A stretch of 64,000 nt of DNA from JBEVJC01 sp040510375 (lineage in GTDB: Bacteria; Bacteroidota; Bacteroidia; Chitinophagales; Chitinophagaceae): the NCBI GenBank assembly GCA_040510375.1, contig JBEVJC010000034.1:225716-289715 (forward strand), written 5' to 3'. Shown here one piece after another: positions 15,073 through 24,152 of this stretch. Each line of letters opens with the position of its first letter. The stretch's first letter is position 1. The notes under the pieces are model-generated. The model was not told the origin of the DNA. It did not search any database and saw nothing but the letters and a program-made list of their open reading frames with translations. The position numbers and the translations under genes are program-made.

Positions 15073-16920
15073 TTATTCTGAAGGCGGTCCATCATTTCCC
15101 TGTGGCGGCCTGTCCGGGTTTGGTGGACGTTGTGATGCCTGTCCCCCACTTTCATTATTTCCACGTGGTGGTCGGTCATTACGTTCATTGGGTCCGCGTT
15201 CAGGTCTTGGATTCCGGTCGCCACGTGATTGCGGTCCCTGCCGGTCAGATGATACGTTTTTGTTATCAGGATTTGGTTGGTCTCCGCCTTGCCTGTCAGG
15301 CTGGTTCTGCCTTCCCTGCGGATTACCTCCTCGGTTGCTGTTTCCACGATCATTGCGACCGGGCCTGTCCTGCCGACCTTCGTTATTTCTCGGTGGACGC
15401 TCGTTTCCGCCACGTTGTTCGTTTGATCCTTGTTTGCCTGATCGGTCGTTTGGCCCGCGCTCAGATTGCGGGGGGCGGTTTGAACGATCCTGTGGTCCAC
15501 GATCCTGTGGTCCACGTTCACGATCCTGTTGTCCACCACCTTGTGGTCCGCGTTCACGATCCTGTTGTCCACGATCCTGTGGTCCGCGATCTTGTGGTCC
15601 GCGTTCGCGATCTTGCTGTCCGCGATCCTGTGGTCCGCGTTCACGATCTTGCTGTCCGCGATCCTGTGGTCCACGTTCCCTCCGGCCCTGTTGATTTTGA
15701 CCGGCCGGCCTTTCGCCGCGACCTGGAGCGCCCGGTCTTTCGGATCCGCCGCCCTGGCGCTGTTGCGTGCGTTGGGACTGTCCACGACGGTCGCGTTCGC
15801 TACCGCCCTTTCTTTTTTTATCAGCTTTCTCAAGGGAACGAAGGGTAATCTGTCCAACCACATCCACAAATTCCGGTTCAATCTCCTTGGGTTTACCTGT
15901 AGTAACCTCCACCGCTTCCAGTTCTTCGGGAATAATTCCCTGGCGGTTCAGGCTTTTGATCTTGATCACCCGGTCGATGGTAAGCGGGTATTGTTTATTG
16001 CTGTCGGGCAGCGTATACCACATCAGGTTTTTAAAAATATCTTTTTTGATCAGGTAGGCATTGCCTTTGGCAACCTGGATCTGGTCGCAGTTATCAGGAA
16101 AATGCTGCAGTGCATCCAGGTAAGTATCAAGCTCATAGTTCAGGCAGCACTTGAGGCGCCCGCACTGACCGCTTAATTTGGTCTGGTTGATCGACAGGTT
16201 CTGGTAACGGGCAGCGGCTGTATTGACTGATTTGAAATCCGTCAGCCAGGTAGAGCAGCAAAGCTCCCTCCCGCAACTGCCGATCCCGCCTACTTTTCCG
16301 GCTTCCTGTCTTGCACCGATCTGGCGCATTTCTACTTTTACCTTGAATTCAGAAGCGTAGATCTTGATAAGTTCACGGAAATCAACCCGACCATCTGCGA
16401 TATAAAAAAAGGTCGCCTTCCGGCCATCGGCCTGCATTTCCACCTGGCTGACCTTCATATCCAGCTTCAGCTGTTTGGCAATGGCCCGGCTGCGTATAAC
16501 TGCTTCCGGTTCCCTGGCCTTATTCTGGTTCATCAGGTCAATATCACGATCGGTCGCATTCCGGAGTACTTTTTTCATTTCCGGATTATCTTCCCTGACA
16601 TTCCTTTTTTTCATCTGGAGTCTTACGATCTCCCCGGTAAGTGATACCTCGCCCACATCAAAACCGCTCACCCCTTCCACCGCAATCATCTCCCCCTTTT
16701 CAAAATTCTGGAGGTTGGGATTACGGAAAAAATCTTTCCGGGTGCCTTTATTAAAGCTGACTTCTATGACCTTGCATGACGTATCTATATCGGCCATTGG
16801 CAGGTTATGGAGCCAGTCGTAGGTATTCATGCGGTTACATCCTCCGGTACTACACCCGCCGTTACTTTTGCATCCTCCTGGTTTACCGCCTGTAGCAGTG
16901 CCGCAACTGGAACAACCCAT
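15073..16920 (-). CDS. ricT: PSP1-domain protein RicT with a long RG/Q-rich repeat tail
   Basis: A 615-aa protein. Residues 1-30 are Cys-rich (Cys3, 6, 17, 23, 28) as in Bacteroidota homologues. The PSP1/RicT core runs to about residue 360 and keeps GRELCCSTWL and CGRLKCCLNYE, whose cysteines bind Fe-S in the Bacillus Y-complex that acts with RNase Y on mRNA maturation; that role here is inferred. From about 362 the protein is a disordered tail of Arg, Gly, Gln, Asp and Pro with a 12-residue repeat (RGPQDRGQQDRE), recalling RNA-binding RGG tails. holB lies upstream on the same strand, 228 bp away, a usual pairing in this phylum. Confidence 0.88.
   Translation of the reverse strand: MGCSSCGTATGGKPGGCKSNGGCSTGGCNRMNTYDWLHNLPMADIDTSCKVIEVSFNKGTRKDFFRNPNLQNFEKGEMIAVEGVSGFDVGEVSLTGEIVRLQMKKRNVREDNPEMKKVLRNATDRDIDLMNQNKAREPEAVIRSRAIAKQLKLDMKVSQVEMQADGRKATFFYIADGRVDFRELIKIYASEFKVKVEMRQIGARQEAGKVGGIGSCGRELCCSTWLTDFKSVNTAAARYQNLSINQTKLSGQCGRLKCCLNYELDTYLDALQHFPDNCDQIQVAKGNAYLIKKDIFKNLMWYTLPDSNKQYPLTIDRVIKIKSLNRQGIIPEELEAVEVTTGKPKEIEPEFVDVVGQITLRSLEKADKKRKGGSERDRRGQSQRTQQRQGGGSERPGAPGRGERPAGQNQQGRRERGPQDRGQQDRERGPQDRGQQDRERGPQDRGPQDRGQQDRERGPQGGGQQDRERGPQDRGPQDRSNRPPQSERGPNDRSGKQGSNEQRGGNERPPRNNEGRQDRPGRNDRGNSNRGGNPQGRQNQPDRQGGDQPNPDNKNVSSDRQGPQSRGDRNPRPERGPNERNDRPPRGNNESGGQASQRPPNPDRPPQGNDGPPSE
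15480..15685 (-). repeat. 36-bp and 18-bp tandem repeats coding the RicT tail
   Basis: In-frame copies of a unit for RGPQDRGQQDRE, with 6-residue sub-units RGPQD or RGQQD. Neighbouring copies are nearly identical at DNA level, so the tract is recent or homogenised and likely varies in length. Because the units are multiples of three, unrelated reading frames on both strands stay open here. Confidence 0.85.
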
Positions 16921-17148
16921 TGTATTATTTATTTCAATTATGAACGAAACAGAAAAGGGAAAAGTATCTGGTGCAGGCTGTTATCGGGTTGTTGTTGCGC
17001 CCGGAACTGTGTTAGGATCCATGGTAATTTAGGGTCGAAACAGCGGGGAAACTATATGAAGACATCTGAAACACAACTCAACTTTTAATAATAGAACGGC
17101 ACCAATCACGCTGACCACAACGGGCCAGTTTCCTTTATCCACCATTTC

Positions 17149-18372
17149 TCAATCAGTCAAAAATACAATTTTGTCCTGAATGATATGGTATAGTTTAATG
17201 GTCAGGGCCTGGAACAGCATTTTGGCATTGGCATTACGTTCAATATAGTAAGATGCATTATCCAGCTCGGTAATAATGGCTTGTTGCTGCTCGATCCCGA
17301 TGATTTTATTCAACCGCAGGGCAAAATCGCGGTCTTTCCCACTCATGGATTCAAGGATTTCCATTCCCCGGGGATGGCCACCCATTGCCTTGATCCGGAC
17401 CGCCTGTTCCAGCAGGTGATTAAAGTACCGGAGAAACTGTTTTTGTTTTTCGCGACCGAGTTTACTGATTTCCTCCACCCATTTCACCTGTGCCAGCGGA
17501 CCCGTTCTCATAATCGCATTCAGCCAGTCGCGCAACAGTCCCTGCCAGTCCTCATCGGCATGTTGCACCTGCTGCAGGGCTTCGCGGTAATTTCCTTCGC
17601 TGACAGCAGCTACCTGGCTTGCCGTAGCTTCAGGGGTATGATGACGGGTGACCAGCGCCTCCGCGATCTCTGAATTTTCCAGCCAGGGGACTTTCACCAG
17701 CTGGCAACGGCTCAGGATGGTGGGCAGCACCAATGATTCATTTTCCGCCACCAGGATAAACAGGGTATTGGGTGGTGGTTCTTCTATCAGTTTCAGGAGT
17801 TTGTTCCCTTCGTTGCCCAGGTATTCCGGCAGCCACATCACCAGGATCTTGTATTCACTCTCAAAACTTTTGAGGTTCAGTTTCCGGATGATATCATTGC
17901 ATTCGCTGGCAGTAATATTTCCCTGTTTGTTTTCTGCGCCGATAAATTGGAGCCAGTCGTAGACATTTCCATATGGATAACCCTTGATAAACTCCCGCCA
18001 TTCTACAATATAATCCGTACTGATTGGCGCTGTACCCGCTTTTTTTGTAACCACCGGATAAGAGAAATGGATATCCGGATGAACATAAGCCGCTGCCTTG
18101 GTGCAGGCTGAACAGACTCCGCAGCTGTCGGTCAGGAGCACTGGTTTTAACTCAGGTTCACTATCACCAAACAGCGAAGGTGCATCCACACCAGCCTTGT
18201 TATGGTTTACTTTTTCGCAGACAACAAACTGTGAAAATGCCAGCGCAAGTGATAAAGCACCGGTACCTTCCTTGCCTAAAAACAACAGGGCATGGGCAAG
18301 ACGGTTTTCCTGCATCAGTTCAGGCAGTTCTTTCTTCAGGAGGGCCTGGCCGATGATCTCTTTGAATTGCAT
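17149..18372 (-). CDS. holB: DNA polymerase III delta' subunit
   Basis: A 407-aa clamp-loader subunit, somewhat longer than the roughly 330 aa of E. coli. IIGQALLKKEL and NRLAHALLFLGKEGTGALSLA correspond to the AAA+ N-terminus with a degenerate P-loop, as in delta'. The zinc-module cysteines appear in CGVCSACTKAAAYVHPD. LIEEPPPNTLFILVAEN and the sensor motif ILSRCQLVKVPWL are typical of DnaX/HolB proteins. It takes part in loading the sliding clamp at the replication fork. It lies in a leftward run with ricT downstream and glutathione peroxidase upstream. Confidence 0.9.
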   Translation of the reverse strand: MQFKEIIGQALLKKELPELMQENRLAHALLFLGKEGTGALSLALAFSQFVVCEKVNHNKAGVDAPSLFGDSEPELKPVLLTDSCGVCSACTKAAAYVHPDIHFSYPVVTKKAGTAPISTDYIVEWREFIKGYPYGNVYDWLQFIGAENKQGNITASECNDIIRKLNLKSFESEYKILVMWLPEYLGNEGNKLLKLIEEPPPNTLFILVAENESLVLPTILSRCQLVKVPWLENSEIAEALVTRHHTPEATASQVAAVSEGNYREALQQVQHADEDWQGLLRDWLNAIMRTGPLAQVKWVEEISKLGREKQKQFLRYFNHLLEQAVRIKAMGGHPRGMEILESMSGKDRDFALRLNKIIGIEQQQAIITELDNASYYIERNANAKMLFQALTIKLYHIIQDKIVFLTD

Positions 18373-18411
18373 ATAAATGAAACGGGATGTCCCGTGCGTC
18401 GATAGTTAAAC

Positions 18412-18930
18412 TTAATTCAGGTATTTTAATACTTCGGGACTCATGGGTGTGGTCTTCGGGGAGAACACAGTAACCAGCTCACCTTTTTCATCGATCAGGA
18501 ACTTTGTAAAATTCCAGCTGATGGGATCAATGATATTTTTTTTCGCTGCCTCATCAACCAGGTATTTAAATAAAGGTGAAATATCTTCTCCCTTTACCGA
18601 AACCTTTTCGCCCATCGGAAAGGTTACACCATAATTCTTTTTGCAGAATTCAGCGATCTCCTGGTTGGAACCGGGTTCCTGCTGGTTGAAATTATTTGCA
18701 GGGAAACCGATGATGACAAGTGTGCTGCTATAGGTCTTGTAAAGTTTTTCAAGTTCATCGTACTGCGGGGTGAGACCACATTTGCTGGCCGTGTTTACGA
18801 TCATGATCTTTTTTCCTTTGTACTTGGACAGGTCAATGGTATTACCATCCAGCCCTTCCATTTTAAAATCATAGATTCCGGTGCCACTGAGTGTAACCGA
18901 AAGTATCAGGGAAAGAATAAGTGTTTTCAT
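18412..18930 (-). CDS. Glutathione peroxidase family protein, exported
   Basis: A 172-aa thioredoxin-fold peroxidase that reduces hydroperoxides, probably with thioredoxin as donor. The peroxidatic Cys51 lies in VNTASKCGLTPQY, the catalytic Gln and its context are in FPANNFNQQEPGSN, and WNFTKFLID holds the conserved Trp and Asn. A short signal-like segment precedes the domain (MKTLILSLILSVTLSGTG), suggesting a periplasmic location. The enzyme carries Cys, not selenocysteine. It sits alone between holB and a lipoprotein gene in the same direction. Confidence 0.92.
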   Translation of the reverse strand: MKTLILSLILSVTLSGTGIYDFKMEGLDGNTIDLSKYKGKKIMIVNTASKCGLTPQYDELEKLYKTYSSTLVIIGFPANNFNQQEPGSNQEIAEFCKKNYGVTFPMGEKVSVKGEDISPLFKYLVDEAAKKNIIDPISWNFTKFLIDEKGELVTVFSPKTTPMSPEVLKYLN

Positions 18931-19089
18931 GTTGAAGTTGTTGAATTGAATGTAAAGTTAATGGTACACCGCACATACTTCCACGTTTCTTTGAAGTACG
19001 TTCAGCCAATGACAGATCAATTTATGATTTTTATAATATATTTTGGTTAATACATTTCCTGTAAGGACGAAGCTGTGGGTTTTTTAACT

Positions 19090-20472
19090 TCACTGCACCT
19101 CATAAACACCGAGATCCGGAATTCCCGCCGGGCGCGGGTTTCCGTCGATATCAACAACCAGGCTGGTGGGCTTTCCGGAATTTGCCGCGGGTGATCCCTC
19201 TGCAAACCTGAAATTATATGGCCCTTCTTCGGGATCGGTGTTGAGGAAGAGGGGATCGGTATTCCCGACAAGGGCAATGACCGTGCTGTTGGAAGGGTTG
19301 TTGGTTTGTCGCCACAACACATGATCAAATACAAGCGAGTAGGGACCGTTGCCTTCCTTATCAGCAGTTATCTCATCATCCACAACGCCATCATCTCCCC
19401 AGAAAATACAATTGCTGAACAGCGCATTAAGAGGTGCGGTGCCACCCGAGCCGGCGTTGGAGATGCTGAGAACCGGATACTGGTGGCCAATAAAACGGTT
19501 TGAAAAACCGACGATAGTACAATGGTTAAAATTATAATCACCACCGTTACTGATCACCAGGTTTTTACCGCAGTTTGTCAGTAACAAATTATTGGCATCA
19601 ACAGAACTGTTTATTGCAATCAGTCCCGCATCATATGCATTGTCGATGAAACATGCATTCAGCAGGAGTTTGGGGTCCGGTCCGGTATTACCAACCGTGG
19701 TAATTGCCTGGTAGGCATTTTTTATAACGGTGTACGTTAACACATTCTGCGAACTTGTTTCGCTGAAATAAATTCCCGGCCAGGATGCAGGATAATCCGC
19801 ATAGGGCTGATCAAGCCGATCGCCCTGGAAATAGATATGGTCGGCCGGATCTTTCCCGCCATCTGCCCGGAGAGCTCCATCCACAACGATCGGCGCGTCG
19901 GCGTGTACATAAATCCGGCATCCCTTTTCCAGGTCAAGACTTGCGTTTTCATTCACACGCAGGTAACCCAGTATAACATAAGGAAGATCATTCGACCAGG
20001 TCTCATTGCCCGTGATCTCGGTATTACGAAGGAAGTGTGCGTTTTGCCCCCATGCTTCCAGCTGTACAAAACGTTCAACGCCGTTATACGCCACGCGGAT
20101 GCTGTCGCGTAAAACAAAGGAGGGACCAACGGTAGTCGGATCAACAGTAACCTGTACAAACACATAGATACTGTCATCAGCTTCTACTTCGATATTCTCA
20201 ATAGCTGTTGTAGCAACACCATCAACGTTCATATTAAATGAGGAACTGTTACCACCCATGAGTTCGATTGCTGAAAGCCGCAGCCGGCGGTTGTTCTGGT
20301 TGATGATCTTAAAAGATTGGGTCACCGATCCGGCTGTTGTAAATACTGTATCATATTTCAGCGTGTCGGCTGTGATGCGCACACTGGCAGTTGGTGAGCT
20401 GATGAAAGAGTCCTTCCTGCAGGCAGTAAAAATCAGTGTCAGGCAAATTATAAAAAAGAGGGCGTTCTTCAT
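19090..20472 (-). CDS. Lipoprotein with right-handed beta-helix repeats
   Basis: A 460-aa protein. The start is MKNALFF at 20472; an earlier TTG three codons upstream is unlikely. The lipobox IFTAC puts lipidation at Cys18. An Ig-like region follows (about 30-150), then a parallel beta-helix-like section with short repeated strands (ACFIDNAYDAGLIAINSS, CGKNLVISNGGDYNFNHC), as in Bacteroidota proteins annotated as choice-of-anchor or pectate-lyase-like. No catalytic residues can be named. It is probably tethered to the outer membrane and may bind or process polysaccharide; the function is unknown. A TAGCTTTG element ends 6 nt before its ATG. Confidence 0.78.
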   Translation of the reverse strand: MKNALFFIICLTLIFTACRKDSFISSPTASVRITADTLKYDTVFTTAGSVTQSFKIINQNNRRLRLSAIELMGGNSSSFNMNVDGVATTAIENIEVEADDSIYVFVQVTVDPTTVGPSFVLRDSIRVAYNGVERFVQLEAWGQNAHFLRNTEITGNETWSNDLPYVILGYLRVNENASLDLEKGCRIYVHADAPIVVDGALRADGGKDPADHIYFQGDRLDQPYADYPASWPGIYFSETSSQNVLTYTVIKNAYQAITTVGNTGPDPKLLLNACFIDNAYDAGLIAINSSVDANNLLLTNCGKNLVISNGGDYNFNHCTIVGFSNRFIGHQYPVLSISNAGSGGTAPLNALFSNCIFWGDDGVVDDEITADKEGNGPYSLVFDHVLWRQTNNPSNSTVIALVGNTDPLFLNTDPEEGPYNFRFAEGSPAANSGKPTSLVVDIDGNPRPAGIPDLGVYEVQ

Positions 20473-20549
20473 CGGAGCCAAAGCTAATTGAATTGGTGGA
20501 ACATCGGGTTATTTTAGCCGCCCTGATAAAACTGCCCGGCAATACACCG

Positions 20550-20650
20550 CCTGGTCTGGAATGAAGGAGGACTCTAATGGGCAGAACGCTACACAGAGCG
20601 TGAGCTGATACATCTCCTGGTCTGGAATGGCGGACGACTATCACCCTGTC
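20550..20650 (-). repeat. 66-bp duplication downstream of comF
   Basis: CCTGGTCTGGAATG occurs at 20550 and 20616, 66 bp apart, with similarity over about 34 bp. In the comF sense direction the gene ends C-Y-A-S-Q-M-stop and an in-frame echo 66 bp later reads C-I-S-S-R-S-V-stop. The rest of the unit has diverged. Confidence 0.65.
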
Positions 20651-21353
20651 ACATCTGTGAGGCATAACAAAGGGTGGTTATACTGATGGTAACTCCTGGT
20701 ATTTTAAGTAATTCCTGTCCACATGCTTCCAGGGTGGCACCGGTAGTTACTATATCATCTACCAGCAGGAGATGTTTGTTCTCGAAACGGGCATCCCCTC
20801 TTACCGCGAATCGCCCTTCCATATTCAGCCATCTTTCCGTGCGTGTCATCCGGGTTTGTGTATCAGTATGCCTGATCCGCCAGACCAAATTCGATTCAAC
20901 GGGGATGGCCATAACCGAAGAAATTCCTTCACAAAGTACAGCTGCCTGGTTGTATCCGCGTTTATGTTCCCTGTCAGCAAACAGGGGCAGGGGCACCAGG
21001 AAATCAGCTTTAAACCGATCGTTTCCGGCCAGGCTATTACCCATCAGCCTTCCGAGCTGGAGGCAAAGCTCCCGGTCAGACCTGTATTTGAACCGGTGTA
21101 TAAGATGCTGGATCAGGGTGCCGGACCTGAAATGGAAGCAGGCCGAAGCTGATACCACCGGGATGCGGCCCCAGAATTTCTTTTCCACAGGATTTCCGGC
21201 AATCCCGGCAAAACCGGTGGGAGCCAGGTTGAGCAGGCAGCTACTGCAAAGAACAGTGTTGGTCAGGGGCAATTCGCGTCCGCAACCCGGGCAGAGTTGG
21301 GGGAAAAAAAGATGGAGCATAACATCCTTTAATCCCGCAAGAACTGAAGGCAT
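20649..21353 (-). CDS. comF: ComF family phosphoribosyltransferase-like protein
   Basis: A 234-aa protein. The N-terminal zinc-finger cysteines CPGCG and CSSC are at about residues 21-39, and the PRPP-binding loop LLLVDDIVTTGAT lies near residue 196. ComF proteins are needed for uptake of single-stranded DNA in naturally competent bacteria, with an ATP-dependent helper role. The window also carries comEC and radA, so most of the inner-membrane transformation machinery is represented. comF follows radA at 71 bp in the same direction, which suggests an operon. Confidence 0.9.
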   Translation of the reverse strand: MPSVLAGLKDVMLHLFFPQLCPGCGRELPLTNTVLCSSCLLNLAPTGFAGIAGNPVEKKFWGRIPVVSASACFHFRSGTLIQHLIHRFKYRSDRELCLQLGRLMGNSLAGNDRFKADFLVPLPLFADREHKRGYNQAAVLCEGISSVMAIPVESNLVWRIRHTDTQTRMTRTERWLNMEGRFAVRGDARFENKHLLLVDDIVTTGATLEACGQELLKIPGVTISITTLCYASQM

Positions 21354-21424
21354 GATAATATGTTTGAAGCAAGTTATCTCATTGATGAAACATTTCCCGG
21401 TGAAGAAGGCCGGAAGATTATGTT

Positions 21425-22822
21425 TTAAAACAGGTATTGATACAGTTCTTCCACGCGGCCCATTGTCACCACTTCGATATTGCCTTTATATTCGGTGGTT
21501 GTCTTTGAACGATTGTTTTTCCGGTTCGAATAATTGTATTTGGAGACTATAATCTTTTCAAATCCCAGTTTCTCTGCTTCAGCGATACGTTGTTCGATCC
21601 GGTTAACGGCTCTTATCTCTCCGCTTAGTCCCACTTCACCTGCAAAACAGGTATGTTGGGAAATAGGTACGTCTTCATAAGAAGAAAGTAATGCGCACAA
21701 TACCGCGAGATCGATTGACGGGTCTTCAATCTTTAATCCGCCTGCCAGGTTCAGGAACACATCCTTCACTCCAAAATGAAAGCCGCCTCTTTTTTCAAGT
21801 ACGGCCAGCAGTAACTGCATCCGCCGGAGATCAAAACCACTTACTGTCCTTTGAGGTGTACCATATACGGATTGTGTTACGAGTGCCTGCACTTCTATAA
21901 GTAGCGGACGTAGTCCTTCCAGGGTAGCCGAAATTGTAATTCCGCTTAGCTGGTCCTCTTTCTGGGTGATGAGTATTTCACTCGGATTGGTAACGGCCCG
22001 CATACCGCTGTCACTCATTTCATAGATTCCAAGTTCAGCCGTACTACCGAAACGGTTCTTCAGAGTACGCAATATGCGGTAGGCATAATGTCGATCACCT
22101 TCGAACTGCAAAACCGTGTCCACCATATGTTCCAGGATCTTCGGACCTGCAATGCTTCCTTCTTTTGTAATATGCCCGATCAGTATCACGGGTGTATTTG
22201 TTTCCTTGGCGAAGCGTTGGAATTCGGCGGCACATTCCCTGATCTGGGACACCGAGCCTGCCGATGATTCGATGAAGGGTGTATGTAATGTCTGGATTGA
22301 ATCAATGATAACGAGCCGGGGTTTCAGTTTTTTGATTTCCTGGAAAATCGTTTGAGTGGACGTTTCTGTAAGCAGGTAAAAATCATCGTTGCTCAGGTTA
22401 AGCCTGTCGGCCCGCATCTTGATCTGTTGTTCACTTTCTTCTCCGCTTACATAAAGAATGGGCATGTCTTTTAACCAGAGACCATTCTGGAGAAACAGAG
22501 TTGATTTGCCGATACCCGGTTCACCCGCAACGAGAATAAGACTGCCCGGTACAATACCTCCGCCAAGTACACGATTGAGTTCCGGATCGGCAGTGGGAAT
22601 GCGATCCTGTTCGTTGCTGTCGATATCCCTTAACGAGATGGTCCGGTTCTTTCTTTTCCCTTCAGGGGCAATACTCCATTCTTTTTTATTCTTGTCTGTA
22701 TCCTTTTGAATGTTCTCCTCTACAAAACTATTCCATTGACCGCATGCGGGGCATTGTCCAACCCATTTCACACTTTCATGTCCGCAGTTCTGACAGAAGT
22801 ATGCAGTTTTAACTTTACTCAT
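21425..22822 (-). CDS. radA: DNA repair protein RadA
   Basis: A 465-aa RecA-like ATPase that drives branch migration during recombination and transformation. Domain order is standard: C4 zinc finger (CQNCGHESVKWVGQCPACGQW, residues 10-30), Walker A GEPGIGKST at 100-108, the RadA-specific KNRFG motif near 256, and a C-terminal Lon-like domain (GGLKIEDPSIDLAVLCALLSS). The length is normal. TACCTTTA, one mismatch from the -7 consensus, lies 4 nt before the ATG, so the message may be leaderless. comF follows. Confidence 0.95.
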   Translation of the reverse strand: MSKVKTAYFCQNCGHESVKWVGQCPACGQWNSFVEENIQKDTDKNKKEWSIAPEGKRKNRTISLRDIDSNEQDRIPTADPELNRVLGGGIVPGSLILVAGEPGIGKSTLFLQNGLWLKDMPILYVSGEESEQQIKMRADRLNLSNDDFYLLTETSTQTIFQEIKKLKPRLVIIDSIQTLHTPFIESSAGSVSQIRECAAEFQRFAKETNTPVILIGHITKEGSIAGPKILEHMVDTVLQFEGDRHYAYRILRTLKNRFGSTAELGIYEMSDSGMRAVTNPSEILITQKEDQLSGITISATLEGLRPLLIEVQALVTQSVYGTPQRTVSGFDLRRMQLLLAVLEKRGGFHFGVKDVFLNLAGGLKIEDPSIDLAVLCALLSSYEDVPISQHTCFAGEVGLSGEIRAVNRIEQRIAEAEKLGFEKIIVSKYNYSNRKNNRSKTTTEYKGNIEVVTMGRVEELYQYLF

Positions 22823-23284
22823 GCGCTAAAGGTAAAACAGATGCGTTTGAATGAGATGATGATGTAACGATGAAGAGAGAAATTTCACATCAGTGATGCG
22901 ATTATAAGTACAAATAATCCGGTGAAGCACCCCGGTTCTGAAAAAGTAAAAGGGGCCAATCTGACGATCGACCCCTTTACTTACTAACCCATTAAATTCT
23001 ATTGCTAAGTTACAATTCTGTGCAACATTTCAAAATAAAATTTTGGGTCTGTGAATAAATATTGGGGTCTGGTGTGCTGGTTTGGGGCGTTTCTAAGGGA
23101 TATTACTTATTCATCATAATTTATTGTTAATCAGTATTATAGAAACGTAATTAAGTCATATATGTTGTGAAAACGCAAATAATGTTTAGCCGCTGACCAG
23201 GTGACAAAACGACTGGAAAAAGGCCCCTGAACTAACTGGTAACAAGTTTGATATATACCTTCCGAAAATCAAAAAATATAAAAA
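22823..23284. other. 462-bp spacer between radA and the zinc peptidase, with an orphan minus-strand hairpin
   Basis: No gene was found. 22943-22981 holds a hairpin whose arms on the minus strand are GTAAAGGGG and CCCCTTTTAC, followed by TTTTTC, which resembles a terminator although no minus-strand gene precedes it. 23042-23090 contains three degenerate 20-bp units beginning TTTGGG or TTGGGG. The remainder is AT-rich. A small RNA transcribed leftward from this spacer would explain the hairpin, but no clear promoter is visible. Confidence 0.3.
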
Positions 23285-23977
23285 ATGACATCATCGATTT
23301 TTATTGTTTCAATCCTTTTTCTGGGGATCAGTATGCTGGTTTCCATGGTATTGAAAAGTAAATTCAATAAGTATAGTAAAGTCCCCCTTACCAGTGGATT
23401 ATCAGGCCGGGAAATAGCAGAAAAAATGCTCCGGGATAACGGTATTTATGACGTAAAAGTGGTTTCCGTTAACGGATTTCTGTCAGACCATTACAATCCC
23501 GCCACCAAAACCGTTAACCTGAGCCCCGATGTTTATTCGGGAACTTCGGTTGCCGCTGCGGCTGTTTCGGCTCACGAATGCGGGCACGCTGTTCAACATG
23601 CTGCTGCATATCAATGGCTTACGCTCAGAAGCAAACTGGTTCCTGCGGTGCAGTTCAGTTCGGGACTGGTTAACTGGGTACTGCTGGTAGGTGTAATAAT
23701 GGCATACTCGGGCAATCCGACCGTACTCCTGGTGGGCATTATCCTGATGGCGGTTACCGTGGTCTTTTCACTGATCACCCTCCCGGTAGAATTTGACGCC
23801 AGCCGTCGGGCTCTCGCCTGGTTGAATACGACCAACGTTACCAACCAGCGTGAATACCCCCTGGCAAAAGATGCGTTAAAATGGGCAGCGACTACCTATG
23901 TTGTTGCCGCACTGGCAGCCGTGGTTACACTTCTTCAATATATTATGATCTACCTGGGAAACCGGGATCGCAACTAA
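23285..23977 (+). CDS. Membrane zinc metallopeptidase (YugP family)
   Basis: A 230-aa integral membrane protein. The zinc motif HECGH is at residues 97-101 in VSAHECGHAVQHA, as in the YugP/neutral zinc metallopeptidase family. Hydrophobic segments occur near residues 4-20, 125-165 and 200-222. FDASRRALAWL in the second half is also a family signature. Its substrates are unknown; a role in membrane protein quality control is often assumed. It has its own downstream terminator, so it is not co-transcribed with susC. Confidence 0.88.
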   Translation: MTSSIFIVSILFLGISMLVSMVLKSKFNKYSKVPLTSGLSGREIAEKMLRDNGIYDVKVVSVNGFLSDHYNPATKTVNLSPDVYSGTSVAAAAVSAHECGHAVQHAAAYQWLTLRSKLVPAVQFSSGLVNWVLLVGVIMAYSGNPTVLLVGIILMAVTVVFSLITLPVEFDASRRALAWLNTTNVTNQREYPLAKDALKWAATTYVVAALAAVVTLLQYIMIYLGNRDRN

Positions 23978-24001
23978 TTATATAAAATAATAATATATCA
24001 A

Positions 24002-24028
24002 AATAACCCCATTAGGGGTTATTTTTTT
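24002..24028 (+). terminator. Rho-independent terminator after the zinc peptidase
   Basis: AATAACCCC, a 4-nt loop, GGGGTTATT, then a run of T. Confidence 0.9.
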
Positions 24029-24103
24029 GCCAATTAGGAGTAATATCTTATAATATTTTAGAGTTGGTGATAAATAATTGCCTTTTATTGGGTTCATTTC
24101 CAT

Positions 24104-24111
24104 TAAATTTG
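24104..24111 (+). promoter_or_regulatory. -7 element for susC
   Basis: TAAATTTG is an exact TAnnTTTG match 41 nt before the susC ATG. The nearest upstream TTG is at 24078-24080, a spacing of 23 nt, slightly long. Confidence 0.45.
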
Positions 24112-24152
24112 ATTTAACCACGAGAATTTATCATATACCAAAATTACTGCAC

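Noticed and set aside
15027..15881. Minus-strand frame of 284 codons and long plus-strand frames over the same stretch
   Set aside because: Alternate frames of the RicT repeat tail. The 36-bp units keep all frames open. The RicT frame continues into the conserved PSP1 core, the others do not.
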